Shown: positions 1 through 6,445 of the stretch, piece after piece
Layout of the letters: each line of letters begins with the position of its first letter
Position numbering within the stretch: the stretch's first letter is position 1
NCBI GenBank assembly: GCA_002169845.1
Contig: NHIM01000008.1
Coordinates: 11,068-20,269 of the forward strand
Direction of reading: 5' to 3'
Origin: Acidimicrobiaceae bacterium TMED189
GTDB taxonomy: Bacteria; Actinomycetota; Acidimicrobiia; Actinomarinales; Actinomarinaceae
Length of the DNA: 9,202 nucleotides
Position numbers and translations under genes: made by a program
The notes under the pieces: model-generated
Database searches by the model: none
What the model was told of the DNA's origin: nothing
What the model saw: only the letters and a program-made list of their open reading frames with translations

Positions 1-584
1 TCATCCACAACGACTGAGGATTTACCTGTTAAATTTTTGATTCTTGAGACAACTTTTAATAAATCATTGCCAATAATAACTTCGAGAGCCTGTTGGGGGG
101 CACCATCAGCATCTGTATAGAATGAAACTAACTCTGAACTTTCAAGATAATCCTCTACTACAGTAGTTGTGTTCATCAAGGCGACAATAGTGAAAACAAA
201 AGTCAATATTAAATTACTTAATAAAAGTGAAAGTGCTGAACCTAATAATTTGCTTCCAACATCATTTTTACCTTTTATAGAAAGAATAATATTTTGAATT
301 AATGATGCAATTGTAATGATTGCAGTAAAGATAATCACGCCTGCAAAAAGTTCTGACAACTGTCTTCCTGAATTAAGCCAACTACTTATATAGGACCCAA
401 CGTCACTCGAGTACCTAAAACTCGAAAAAATAGCTAATAACAGAGCTGAAATATAAAAAACTATCATAATTGAGCCATTTTTCCAACCAAAATATATAAA
501 GTAAAAAATGAATAAATACAGTAAAATATCTACATATTCTTGATTATTTAGAGTATTCAATATGTTTTCAAGTATTTCAGTCAT
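1..584 (-). CDS. CvpA-family membrane protein, N-terminal part (runs off the left edge)
   Basis: An open frame begins with ATG at 584-582 and stays open to the window edge, giving 194 codons with no stop. Four hydrophobic segments are visible at about residues 18-35, 38-56, 78-101 and 112-137. The FGWKNGS stretch between the first two and the GSKLLGSALSL stretch before the fourth fit the CvpA (colicin V production) family, an inner-membrane protein of four helices. After the last helix the chain continues for over 55 polar residues and is still open. This is longer than a minimal CvpA and would allow a MarP-like architecture, with CvpA followed by a periplasmic serine protease, but no protease motif is inside the window. 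The gene is divergent from livK. No Shine-Dalgarno precedes the ATG, and an AT-rich -10-like sequence sits almost on top of it, so translation may be leaderless. CvpA family call fairly confident; protease fusion only a possibility. Confidence 0.72.
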   Translation of the reverse strand, partial: MTEILENILNTLNNQEYVDILLYLFIFYFIYFGWKNGSIMIVFYISALLLAIFSSFRYSSDVGSYISSWLNSGRQLSELFAGVIIFTAIITIASLIQNIILSIKGKNDVGSKLLGSALSLLLSNLILTFVFTIVALMNTTTVVEDYLESSELVSFYTDADGAPQQALEVIIGNDLLKVVSRIKNLTGKSSVVVD

Positions 585-593
585 GTTATGTAT

Positions 594-599
594 AAATTA
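594..599 (-). promoter_or_regulatory. Possible -10 element for the CvpA-family gene
   Basis: On the minus strand TAATTT (fits TAnnnT) ends nine bases before the ATG at 584, and the overlapping TTTATA would put the transcript start on the ATG itself. With no ribosome binding site in the same stretch, this suggests a leaderless or nearly leaderless mRNA, common in actinobacteria. The surrounding DNA is so AT-rich that chance matches are likely. Confidence 0.25.
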
Positions 600-613
600 T
601 TTAAATATGCTAT

Positions 614-641
614 TTGTAGAGTAGTAAAAACACGCTATTGT
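614..641 (+). promoter_or_regulatory. Candidate sigma70-type promoter for the livK-like gene
   Basis: TTGTAG (614-619) and TATTGT (636-641) are separated by 16 bases and resemble a weak -35/-10 pair. Transcription would start near 648, so the perfect inverted repeat at 650-672 would form at the very 5' end of the message. TAATAC at 644-649 is an alternative -10. Assignment rests on consensus match only. Confidence 0.25.
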
Positions 642-649
642 TGTAATAC

Positions 650-672
650 ATTCCTACAAATTATGTAGGAAT
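650..672 (+). promoter_or_regulatory. Perfect 9-bp inverted repeat with T-rich tail in the livK leader
   Basis: ATTCCTACA (650-658) and TGTAGGAAT (664-672) are exact reverse complements around a 5-base AATTA loop. The right arm runs into a T-rich tract (TTTTT A TTTT, 672-681). The structure lies between the candidate promoter and the livK ribosome binding site. It could be an operator palindrome for a transcription factor, a 5' stabilising hairpin, or a weak intrinsic terminator/attenuator on the livK message. The stem has only three G/C pairs, so terminator strength would be low. The structure is seen directly; the role is not decided. Confidence 0.45.
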
Positions 673-702
673 TTTTATTTTCAGTGACTGAAAGGAAATT
701 AT

Positions 703-1989
703 ATGAAGAATCGCAAAGCTATTGCTTTGATTGCGATTTTAGCGATTTTCGCTGCAGCTTGTGGTACAGCTGATGAAGTGGTTGAGGAAGAGACAGTAGT
801 AACTGAAGCTCCCGCGACAACTGAAGCTCCTGCTACTACAGTTGCTCCTGCTGCTGACCCGCTTGTATTGGCATCTCTTATGCCACTATCAGGTGATTTA
901 GCATCTCTAGGACCTGGTATTGCACTAGGTGCGGCACTCGCTGTACAGCAAATCAACGCAGCTGGCGGTATTAATGGAGCCGATGTTACCTTAATTGATG
1001 GTGACAGCGGTTGTGATGGAGCTGTAGCTCTAACAAGTTTAAATGATGTTATTGCACAAGGTGCACAAGGAGTTATGGGAGCCGCTTGTAGTGGTACCTC
1101 ACTAGCTATACTTGACACAGCAATTGCAGCTGAAGTTGTTATGGTATCTCCATCAAACACAAGTCCTCAATTTACCAAAATGGATAAAAAAGGATTTTAC
1201 GCTAGAACTGCTCCATCAGATCTATTACAAGGGCAGGTTTTAGCTGCACTTCTAGTAGAAGATGGTGTTAAGACTATTTCAATAATCTCAAGAGCTGACT
1301 CCTATGGTAGGGGTCTTGCTGAGGCTACTGCTTCAGCTTTCGAAGCTACTGAGGGCAATACAGTTAAAACAATTGTTTACCATGCGACTGATGCTACTGA
1401 ATTTAGTTCAGAAGTTACAGCACTTGGTAAAGGTTCAGCTGAAGCCATCGTTGGAATCTTATTTCCAGAAACTGGTTGTGGAGTTTTACAACCTGCTTTC
1501 GAACAAGGCCTCTTAGACACACCTTGGTATATGACTGATGGTGTTAAAGATGCTGGCCTTGCGACATTGTGTGGTTTAGGTACTGCACTTGATGGATTTA
1601 AGGGTACAGCTCCTGGTGCAACAGCTGGTGCTGCTAAAGATGCATTTGAAGCTGCCTACGCAGAAGTTTCTGCTGACGGTGAGCCTACATTCATCTTTGC
1701 TCCACAAGCTTATGATGCAGTCATGTTGATGGCTATATCTGCAGCAGCAAATGGTGTAACTGGTCCCGAAATTGCTTCCGGATTAGTTGAAGCTTCTTCA
1801 GGTGGTACTCAATGTATCGGTGTTGAATGTATAGCCTTAGCTGCCGCAGGAGAAGATGTGGACTATATGGGTGCTTCTGGTGACATCAATCTTGATGCCG
1901 CTGGTGATCCAACTGCAGCTACATATGATATTTGGACAACTGAGGGTGATACAAACCCTGTTCTTAAATCAGTAGACTTCGGTTCATAA
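703..1989 (+). CDS. livK: LivK-like amino-acid-binding lipoprotein of an ABC importer (HAAT family)
   Basis: This is an extracytoplasmic ligand-binding lipoprotein that would deliver branched-chain amino acids or related amides to the LivHMGF complex encoded opposite. The 428 residues start with a type II signal peptide (positive MKNRK, hydrophobic core 6-19, lipobox AAAC with Cys20). An acidic, Thr/Ala/Pro-rich linker with EAPATT repeats (about 25-52) follows, then a type I periplasmic-binding-protein fold (about 54-428). INAAGGING at 84-92 matches the family's NA.GGI.G motif. Cys104 and Cys129 align with the conserved disulfide of LivJ/LivK, and Cys259, Cys290, Cys371 and Cys376 could form two more. 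The loops CSGTS (129-133) and SPSNTSP (149-155) sit where the ligand's amino-acid head group is held. The ATG at 703 has AAAGGA (691-696) at good spacing. It is less AT-rich than its neighbours, as expected of an abundant Ala/Gly-rich protein. Exact substrate is not readable; urea or amides are possible. Confidence 0.9.
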   Translation: MKNRKAIALIAILAIFAAACGTADEVVEEETVVTEAPATTEAPATTVAPAADPLVLASLMPLSGDLASLGPGIALGAALAVQQINAAGGINGADVTLIDGDSGCDGAVALTSLNDVIAQGAQGVMGAACSGTSLAILDTAIAAEVVMVSPSNTSPQFTKMDKKGFYARTAPSDLLQGQVLAALLVEDGVKTISIISRADSYGRGLAEATASAFEATEGNTVKTIVYHATDATEFSSEVTALGKGSAEAIVGILFPETGCGVLQPAFEQGLLDTPWYMTDGVKDAGLATLCGLGTALDGFKGTAPGATAGAAKDAFEAAYAEVSADGEPTFIFAPQAYDAVMLMAISAAANGVTGPEIASGLVEASSGGTQCIGVECIALAAAGEDVDYMGASGDINLDAAGDPTAATYDIWTTEGDTNPVLKSVDFGS

Positions 1990-2006
1990 TTCTTCTTTAG
2001 AATTAG

Positions 2007-2038
2007 AAAAAGGCCTGTGAAAACAGGCCTTTTTTTTT
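2007..2038. terminator. Bidirectional Rho-independent terminator between livK and livF
   Basis: An AAAA run (2007-2010) precedes an 8-bp stem AGGCCTGT / ACAGGCCT (2011-2018 and 2023-2030) closed by a GAAA tetraloop. Eight T residues (2031-2038) follow. It ends livK transcription 17 bases after its stop. Read on the other strand, the same hairpin is followed by TTTT and can end the livF transcript. The plus-strand T-run reaches into the livF stop codon (2037-2039). Confidence 0.93.
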
Positions 2039-2753
2039 ATAACTTTCCTAAATATAAATCAACTACACGAGGATCATCAAGTAAGTCTGTTCCCTTTCCT
2101 TGATAGGCATTGCGCCCCTGATCGAGAACATATCCTCTGTCACTAAATTTTAATGCTCTTTTCGCATTTTGCTCAACAAGTAATATTGACACACCATTTT
2201 TATTAATCTTTTTTATTGTTTTAAATACATCATCTATTGCTATAGGTGAAAGTCCTGCTGATGGCTCATCAAGTAATAAAATTTCTGGTGATGTAACCAA
2301 CGCTCTTGCAAGTGCCAATATCTGTCTTTGACCTCCTGATAAGTTTCCTGCTTTTTCTTTTTTTCTTTCAGCTAACAAAGGAAAGTCTTCAAAAATTTTT
2401 ACTATACTTTCTTTTCTATTTTTAGTTAATGACCATGCTCCCATATCTAAATTTTCCTCAATTGTGAGAGAAGGAAAGACATTTGCTACTTGGGGTACAT
2501 AACCTACACCTTCATTAACAATTTTATGAGTCGGTAAGTTAGTTTTCTCAATACCTTCTATATAGAATCTTCCAGCTGATACATTAATTAAACCCATTAT
2601 TGCTTTCAAGAGTGTTGATTTTCCAGCACCATTAGGCCCTATTATTGATACAACTTCCCCCTTTGATACAACAAGATCTATTCCCTGTAAAATATTTAAG
2701 CCTTTTACGTATCCAGCTGCTATTCCGTTACATTCCAAAACAGGTTTAATCAT
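2037..2753 (-). CDS. livF: LivF: ATP-binding subunit of the branched-chain amino acid ABC importer
   Basis: This is one of two cytoplasmic ATPases that pair to drive the LivHM permease. At 238 aa it is the usual LivF length. Visible motifs are Walker A GPNGAGKST (39-47), Q-loop Gln88, signature LSGGQ (138-142), Walker B ILLLDE (158-163) and D-loop SAGLSP. The H-loop histidine is replaced by Gln195 in LVEQNA, which is a LivF family trait, as is the RGYVL ending that follows. The start codon lies in an 8-base overlap with the end of livG (ATGATTAA), so the two are probably translationally coupled. It is the last gene of the minus-strand run, its stop touching the bidirectional terminator. Confidence 0.96.
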   Translation of the reverse strand: MIKPVLECNGIAAGYVKGLNILQGIDLVVSKGEVVSIIGPNGAGKSTLLKAIMGLINVSAGRFYIEGIEKTNLPTHKIVNEGVGYVPQVANVFPSLTIEENLDMGAWSLTKNRKESIVKIFEDFPLLAERKKEKAGNLSGGQRQILALARALVTSPEILLLDEPSAGLSPIAIDDVFKTIKKINKNGVSILLVEQNAKRALKFSDRGYVLDQGRNAYQGKGTDLLDDPRVVDLYLGKL

Positions 2754-3516
2754 TGACCGTACCTAAGTATGCTTCAATTACTTTTGGATTAGATCTCACA
2801 TCTTGTGGTAGGCCATCAGCAATAACACTTCCCTCTGCTAAAACAACTACTCTATCTGAAATTTTCATAACGGCATCTATGTTGTGTTCAACCATTAAAA
2901 TAGTTATCCCGCTCTTGGAAAGATTTTGGATAATCTCAAGCAAGTCCTCGGCAAGTTTCGGATTGACTCCTGCCAAAGGTTCATCGAGCATTAGTACCTC
3001 AGGATTTTTTATCAAAGATCTGCCAAGTTCTAATAGTTTTTTTTGACCACCAGAAAGTTCTCTAGCATAAGAATCAGCCATCTGATGAATATTTAAGTCT
3101 TCCATGATTTGAAATGATTTATCTTTTAGAGATTTTTCATATTTTTTATTGTTCGAGGTTTTAAAAATTGAATTAAATAAGGAATCATTTTTTATACTGG
3201 ATCCAGAAAACATTAGATTTTCTAATACAGTCATCCTGTCAAAAACCTTTGTAAGCTGAAATGTTCTTACAATTCCAAGCCTTGAGATTTTATATGGCTG
3301 ACTCCTTGTTATATTTTTATTTTTATAAAAGATTTCCCCAGCGTCTTCTTCCTGAAATCCTGAAATTAAATCAAACAAAGTTGTCTTTCCAGCCCCATTG
3401 GGTCCAATTATTGAAGTTAAGACATTTTGTTCAAATGTAAGATGCTCTACATCTACAGCTTTTAACCCTCCAAATGTTTTTTTTAGATTATCTATACGAA
3501 TGAAACTATTTGACAT
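2746..3516 (-). CDS. livG: LivG: ATP-binding subunit of the branched-chain amino acid ABC importer
   Basis: This is the second nucleotide-binding subunit, expected to pair with LivF beneath LivM/LivH. The 256 residues carry Walker A GPNGAGKTT (38-46), Q-loop Gln87 in VRTFQ, signature LSGGQ (154-158), Walker B VLMLDE (174-179), D-loop AGVNP and a canonical switch histidine His211 in MVEHN. The GIVRTFQ segment and the LAGVNP wording after Walker B are characteristic of LivG rather than LivF. The ATG at 3516 sits 11 bases inside the 3' end of livM. The helical-domain segment between about 105 and 135 is rich in Lys, Asn and Ser and is the least conserved-looking part. Confidence 0.96.
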   Translation of the reverse strand: MSNSFIRIDNLKKTFGGLKAVDVEHLTFEQNVLTSIIGPNGAGKTTLFDLISGFQEEDAGEIFYKNKNITRSQPYKISRLGIVRTFQLTKVFDRMTVLENLMFSGSSIKNDSLFNSIFKTSNNKKYEKSLKDKSFQIMEDLNIHQMADSYARELSGGQKKLLELGRSLIKNPEVLMLDEPLAGVNPKLAEDLLEIIQNLSKSGITILMVEHNIDAVMKISDRVVVLAEGSVIADGLPQDVRSNPKVIEAYLGTVND

Positions 3517-4561
3517 TTAACAACAATTCTTCCTTCTTGCCTAGTAAGCCACTAGGTCTAAAGATCATCAAAATCATAATAAGTAAACCTACGAGTGCAA
3601 ATCTAACACCCGCTAATTGCTGCCCATCAGCATTTTCAAATATTAATGCTGCTAATTTATCAGTTTCAGATATTATCGCCCAAAATATTATTGAACCAAA
3701 GATTGGACCTGTAAGACTTCCAACTCCTCCTAAGATCATTATCGCCCATACGTAAAATGTAAGGAGTGGTACAAATAATGTAGTTTGCACTGAACCGTAA
3801 TTAAATGCTAAGAAGACGCCCGCTAAACCAGCTATACCTGCTCCCAACATAAAACTTTGTAATTTCAGCCAAACAGCGTTCTTACCCAAAGCCCTAACAG
3901 CATCTTCATCTTCTCTAACAGCTCTCAGCGCTCTACCCCATGGAGATTGGTTTAATCTTTTTATAATTATTAATGTAAAAAATATTGAGACCCAAGACAG
4001 TAAACCAACCCAGATTTGAGCTGGAGCAAGCTCTAGTTCGGTTATAAACTCATCAAAAAAAAGTGGTCTATATTTTTGCAGAGCTGAAGAAAAATTTATT
4101 ATTCCATACACTCCACCTGTTATAGATTCTAAATCTCTTACTAAAAGTCTGAAAATTTCTGCAGCAGCAATTGTGACTATAGCTAAATAATCTCCTCTAA
4201 GTCGTATTGCTGGGAGACCCAGCAGGAGTCCAAAAAGTGCAGCTGCGACTATGCCTATTAATAATGCTGAGAGAAAGGGTAAACCATTTTCGCTAATCTC
4301 TCCTTCCCTCCCTGCAGCATGGGGTATGAGTAGTAAAGTTACGTATGCGCCTACACCCATAAACGATGCATGACCGAAATTCAATAATCCTGTCATCCCA
4401 AAGTGTACATTTAAACCTATTGCAGCAAGCGCATATATACCAGCGAAAGTTAGTAGATTACCTAAAATTCGCAACGGCCCACCTGGGTTTAGATAGAAAA
4501 CTAATGAAACTGAAAATATTGTCAGTAATAAGGTAAATATCCACTTTCCTGAAATTTTCAT
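3506..4561 (-). CDS. livM: LivM: permease subunit of the branched-chain amino acid ABC importer
   Basis: This is an inner-membrane permease that pairs with LivH to form the transport channel. The 351-residue protein has about eight to ten hydrophobic segments. Family landmarks are GMTGLLNFGHASF (55-67), LRGDYLAIVTIAAAEIFR (121-138), the EAA-type coupling loop around SPWGRALRAVREDEDA (206-221) that docks on the ATPase, GGVGSLTGP (278-286), and the C-terminal RPSGLLG (335-341). Its ATG overlaps the TGA of livH (ATGA, 4 bases) and its own end overlaps livG, so livH-livM-livG-livF is a tightly coupled cassette. A loop at about 150-185 is rich in aromatic and acidic residues and is presumably external. 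Confidence 0.95.
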   Translation of the reverse strand: MKISGKWIFTLLLTIFSVSLVFYLNPGGPLRILGNLLTFAGIYALAAIGLNVHFGMTGLLNFGHASFMGVGAYVTLLLIPHAAGREGEISENGLPFLSALLIGIVAAALFGLLLGLPAIRLRGDYLAIVTIAAAEIFRLLVRDLESITGGVYGIINFSSALQKYRPLFFDEFITELELAPAQIWVGLLSWVSIFFTLIIIKRLNQSPWGRALRAVREDEDAVRALGKNAVWLKLQSFMLGAGIAGLAGVFLAFNYGSVQTTLFVPLLTFYVWAIMILGGVGSLTGPIFGSIIFWAIISETDKLAALIFENADGQQLAGVRFALVGLLIMILMIFRPSGLLGKKEELLLNVK

Positions 4562-5475
4562 GAAATTCTTTCTTTTTGGCCAAATATACCCTGAGGTCTA
4601 AAGAGCAATATTAAAATCATGATTGCTAAAGCTACGCCATTTTTAGCCTCTGTATGACCCTCCATAAAAGGTAAAGCAACTGAAACCTGTACAAAAATAC
4701 CGATAAGTAATCCTCCTACCATAGCTCCGAATGAAGTACCTATCCCTCCGAGTACTGTTCCGGCAAATATAAGAAGTAGAATCAAAAAACCCATGTTATA
4801 GCGAACATCGTTAATTGTTGCTTGAAAAATACCAGCAAGGCCAGCAAGCATACTTGATGAAATCCAAGTAAATAGAATGATATTATCGGAGTTGACTCCT
4901 GAAATACTAGCTAGTTCATCAGAGTCTCTGACTGCCCTCATGGCTTTTCCTATTCGAGTAAATGTTAACAATATTCCAACTATTATCATTACAATTAATC
5001 CGGCGATTAAAACTTTAAAATTTCTAGGTGTCATGTCGACAAACCAATAGGTTTGACGTCTCTCGAGTTCCAATGGAAAGTTTTGAACTCTTCCGGTAGC
5101 AAATATTAAATATAGATGTCTTAAGAATATTGATAAACCAATCGTTACTACTAAAATTGCAATATTTCCCACCTCAGCTTTTCTTAGTGGTCTAAATAAC
5201 AATACTTCTAATAGTCCCCCAAACACCCCGCATATGAAAACGGCTATGATTGCTGACAGAATAAAATCTATACCTAGGGGAGAAAATCTATCTAAATATA
5301 TTATTCGAGAATCCACAGGGCTTGAAAAAAATAATGTAACTATGGCACCAAGAGCAATAATTTCCCCGTGGGCAAAATTTACTATTCGAGTCACACTATA
5401 AAGTAGCGATAAGGCAACTGAGGCAACTGAAATTATTATCCCTAAAAGAAGTCCGTTTCCTAATTGATCAACCAT
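4558..5475 (-). CDS. livH: LivH: permease subunit of the branched-chain amino acid ABC importer
   Basis: This is the partner permease of LivM. The 305 residues hold about eight hydrophobic segments. Diagnostic stretches are RIVNFAHGEIIALGA (30-44), the coupling loop TRIGKAMRAVRDSDELASISG (173-193), VLGGIGTSFGAMVGG (241-255) and the end motif RPQGIFG (293-299). The ATG at 5475 has a weak purine-rich AAAGAG about four bases upstream, lying nine bases after the stop of the unknown membrane-protein gene. Initiation may therefore depend partly on translation of that gene. Order livH-livM-livG-livF is the standard one. The binding-protein gene normally at the head of such operons is instead found downstream on the opposite strand. 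Confidence 0.95.
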   Translation of the reverse strand: MVDQLGNGLLLGIIISVASVALSLLYSVTRIVNFAHGEIIALGAIVTLFFSSPVDSRIIYLDRFSPLGIDFILSAIIAVFICGVFGGLLEVLLFRPLRKAEVGNIAILVVTIGLSIFLRHLYLIFATGRVQNFPLELERRQTYWFVDMTPRNFKVLIAGLIVMIIVGILLTFTRIGKAMRAVRDSDELASISGVNSDNIILFTWISSSMLAGLAGIFQATINDVRYNMGFLILLLIFAGTVLGGIGTSFGAMVGGLLIGIFVQVSVALPFMEGHTEAKNGVALAIMILILLFRPQGIFGQKERIS

Positions 5476-5484
5476 AAAGCTCTT

Positions 5485-6330
5485 TCATTCATCATTAAAT
5501 ATTACTTCGGAACCATCAATAATTTCAACTAATAATCTGTATGATTCATTTACTTGATTAAGAGTTCCAATAGTAGCATTTATCCACTCGGTTGGAGTTT
5601 GAGCATTACCCGAAACGACAATCGGTAAATTTTTTGATACTGTGATTTCATAAACACCATTAAGAATTAACTTCTCTAGCTTAAGATTTTCACCTAAATA
5701 GATTTCACCAGTACCCGACAAGCTAGCATTGCTTAGTTCTAAATTATCGAGACTGTAGTTTGAATCAATAGCAAAAATATCTAATTCCCACTTTGTCTTA
5801 CTTCCTAATTCTAAATCCCAACCTTTTACTCGTAAAAGTGAGCTGGTTTCAACTCCTCTGAAAATAACTGCTCGAGGTTCTCCTTTCAAAGTTTCTACTG
5901 CTTCTGGATAACCAGAAGATCCTGGTTTATTAATAATGTCGACCTTATACCCAGTTCCCTGAACAGATTTTAAGTTGACCGAATTATTTTCATTAATTAT
6001 GACTTTATAGCTGTCGACTTCGTTAAGAGTTAAATTATCAAAGGACGATTGATAGGAATAGGTGCCAAGAAAAGACGCCTTTGTAAAGTGTGCAAGTAAA
6101 AATATTAAGCCAATTGAAATCAAAACGGCATATGAGTAAAATTTTATAGTTTCGGTGATGAATTTAGATCTTGGGATAAAAACCAAGATCATCGGAATAA
6201 GTGTTAGTGGCCAGTAATCAAGATAGTCATAAATTATTGAAAGCCTTAAAAGTCCAAAAAAATATAGTGAAATGTGCAAACCAATAACAACAAGAAAAAT
6301 TGCTCGTAATGTTGAATAGTAGTTTTTCAC
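5485..6330 (-). CDS. Unrecognised membrane protein: three TM helices plus beta-rich, toastrack/LiaF-like C-terminal domain
   Basis: I do not recognise this 281-residue protein with certainty. The N-terminal third has three hydrophobic segments (about 9-29, 36-52, 65-82). A YWPLTLIPMILVF stretch (39-51) recalls the WP-containing membrane unit of LiaI/LiaF-type proteins. Residues about 95-281 are soluble. From about 165 they show short alternating hydrophobic strands with Asn/Gly turns (WDLEL, WELDIF, LDNLELSNASLSGTGEIYL, LEKLILNGVYEI, LPIVVSGN), which resembles the repetitive beta 'toastrack' domain of LiaF/DUF4097-like envelope-stress proteins. That resemblance is by eye only. The start is a GTG at 6330, only four bases after the tRNA-Thr 3' end and without a Shine-Dalgarno. 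The next in-frame ATG (Met47) would destroy the second helix, so GTG is preferred. It ends nine bases before livH and is probably cotranscribed with the importer, but nothing proves a transport role. Confidence 0.7.
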   Translation of the reverse strand: MKNYYSTLRAIFLVVIGLHISLYFFGLLRLSIIYDYLDYWPLTLIPMILVFIPRSKFITETIKFYSYAVLISIGLIFLLAHFTKASFLGTYSYQSSFDNLTLNEVDSYKVIINENNSVNLKSVQGTGYKVDIINKPGSSGYPEAVETLKGEPRAVIFRGVETSSLLRVKGWDLELGSKTKWELDIFAIDSNYSLDNLELSNASLSGTGEIYLGENLKLEKLILNGVYEITVSKNLPIVVSGNAQTPTEWINATIGTLNQVNESYRLLVEIIDGSEVIFNDE

Positions 6331-6334
6331 TGAG

Positions 6335-6406
6335 AGCCGGAGAGGGGAGTTGAACCCCTGACCTACGCATTACAAGTGCGTTGCTCTACCACTGAGCTAC
6401 TCCGGC
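6335..6406 (-). tRNA. tRNA-Thr (anticodon UGU)
   Basis: The minus-strand sequence folds as a full 72-base cloverleaf. It has acceptor arms GCCGGAG / CTCCGGC (7 perfect pairs), D arm GCTC..GAGC with AGTGGTA loop, anticodon stem ACGCA / TGCGT around loop CTTGTAA, variable AGGTC, and T arm AGGGG-TTCAACT-CCCCT. The anticodon at loop positions 34-36 is TGT, reading Thr ACA codons (and other ACN by wobble). The discriminator is T, and the 3' CCA is not encoded, so it must be added after tRNase Z-type cleavage. It sits 39 bases after the rlmB stop and four bases before the next gene's GTG. TATCAT at 6417-6422 could be a private -10 element, but no convincing -35 accompanies it, so cotranscription with rlmB is equally likely. 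Confidence 0.97.
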
Positions 6407-6445
6407 GAATATTAAAATGATAGCAAACATATATTTTGAGTTATT

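Noticed and set aside
699..1160. A 153-codon open frame on the minus strand, antisense to the start of livK
   Set aside because: It mirrors the Ala/Thr-rich codons of the signal peptide and linker, has low-complexity composition and no recognisable domain. The plus-strand lipoprotein explains the region.
2037..2753. Loss of the switch histidine in LivF (Gln195)
   Set aside because: LVEQNA with Gln at this position is usual for LivF, so it is not evidence of an inactive ATPase.
2753..3046. Plus-strand open frame opposite livG
   Set aside because: It is a shadow of the conserved ATPase sequence and has no family features.
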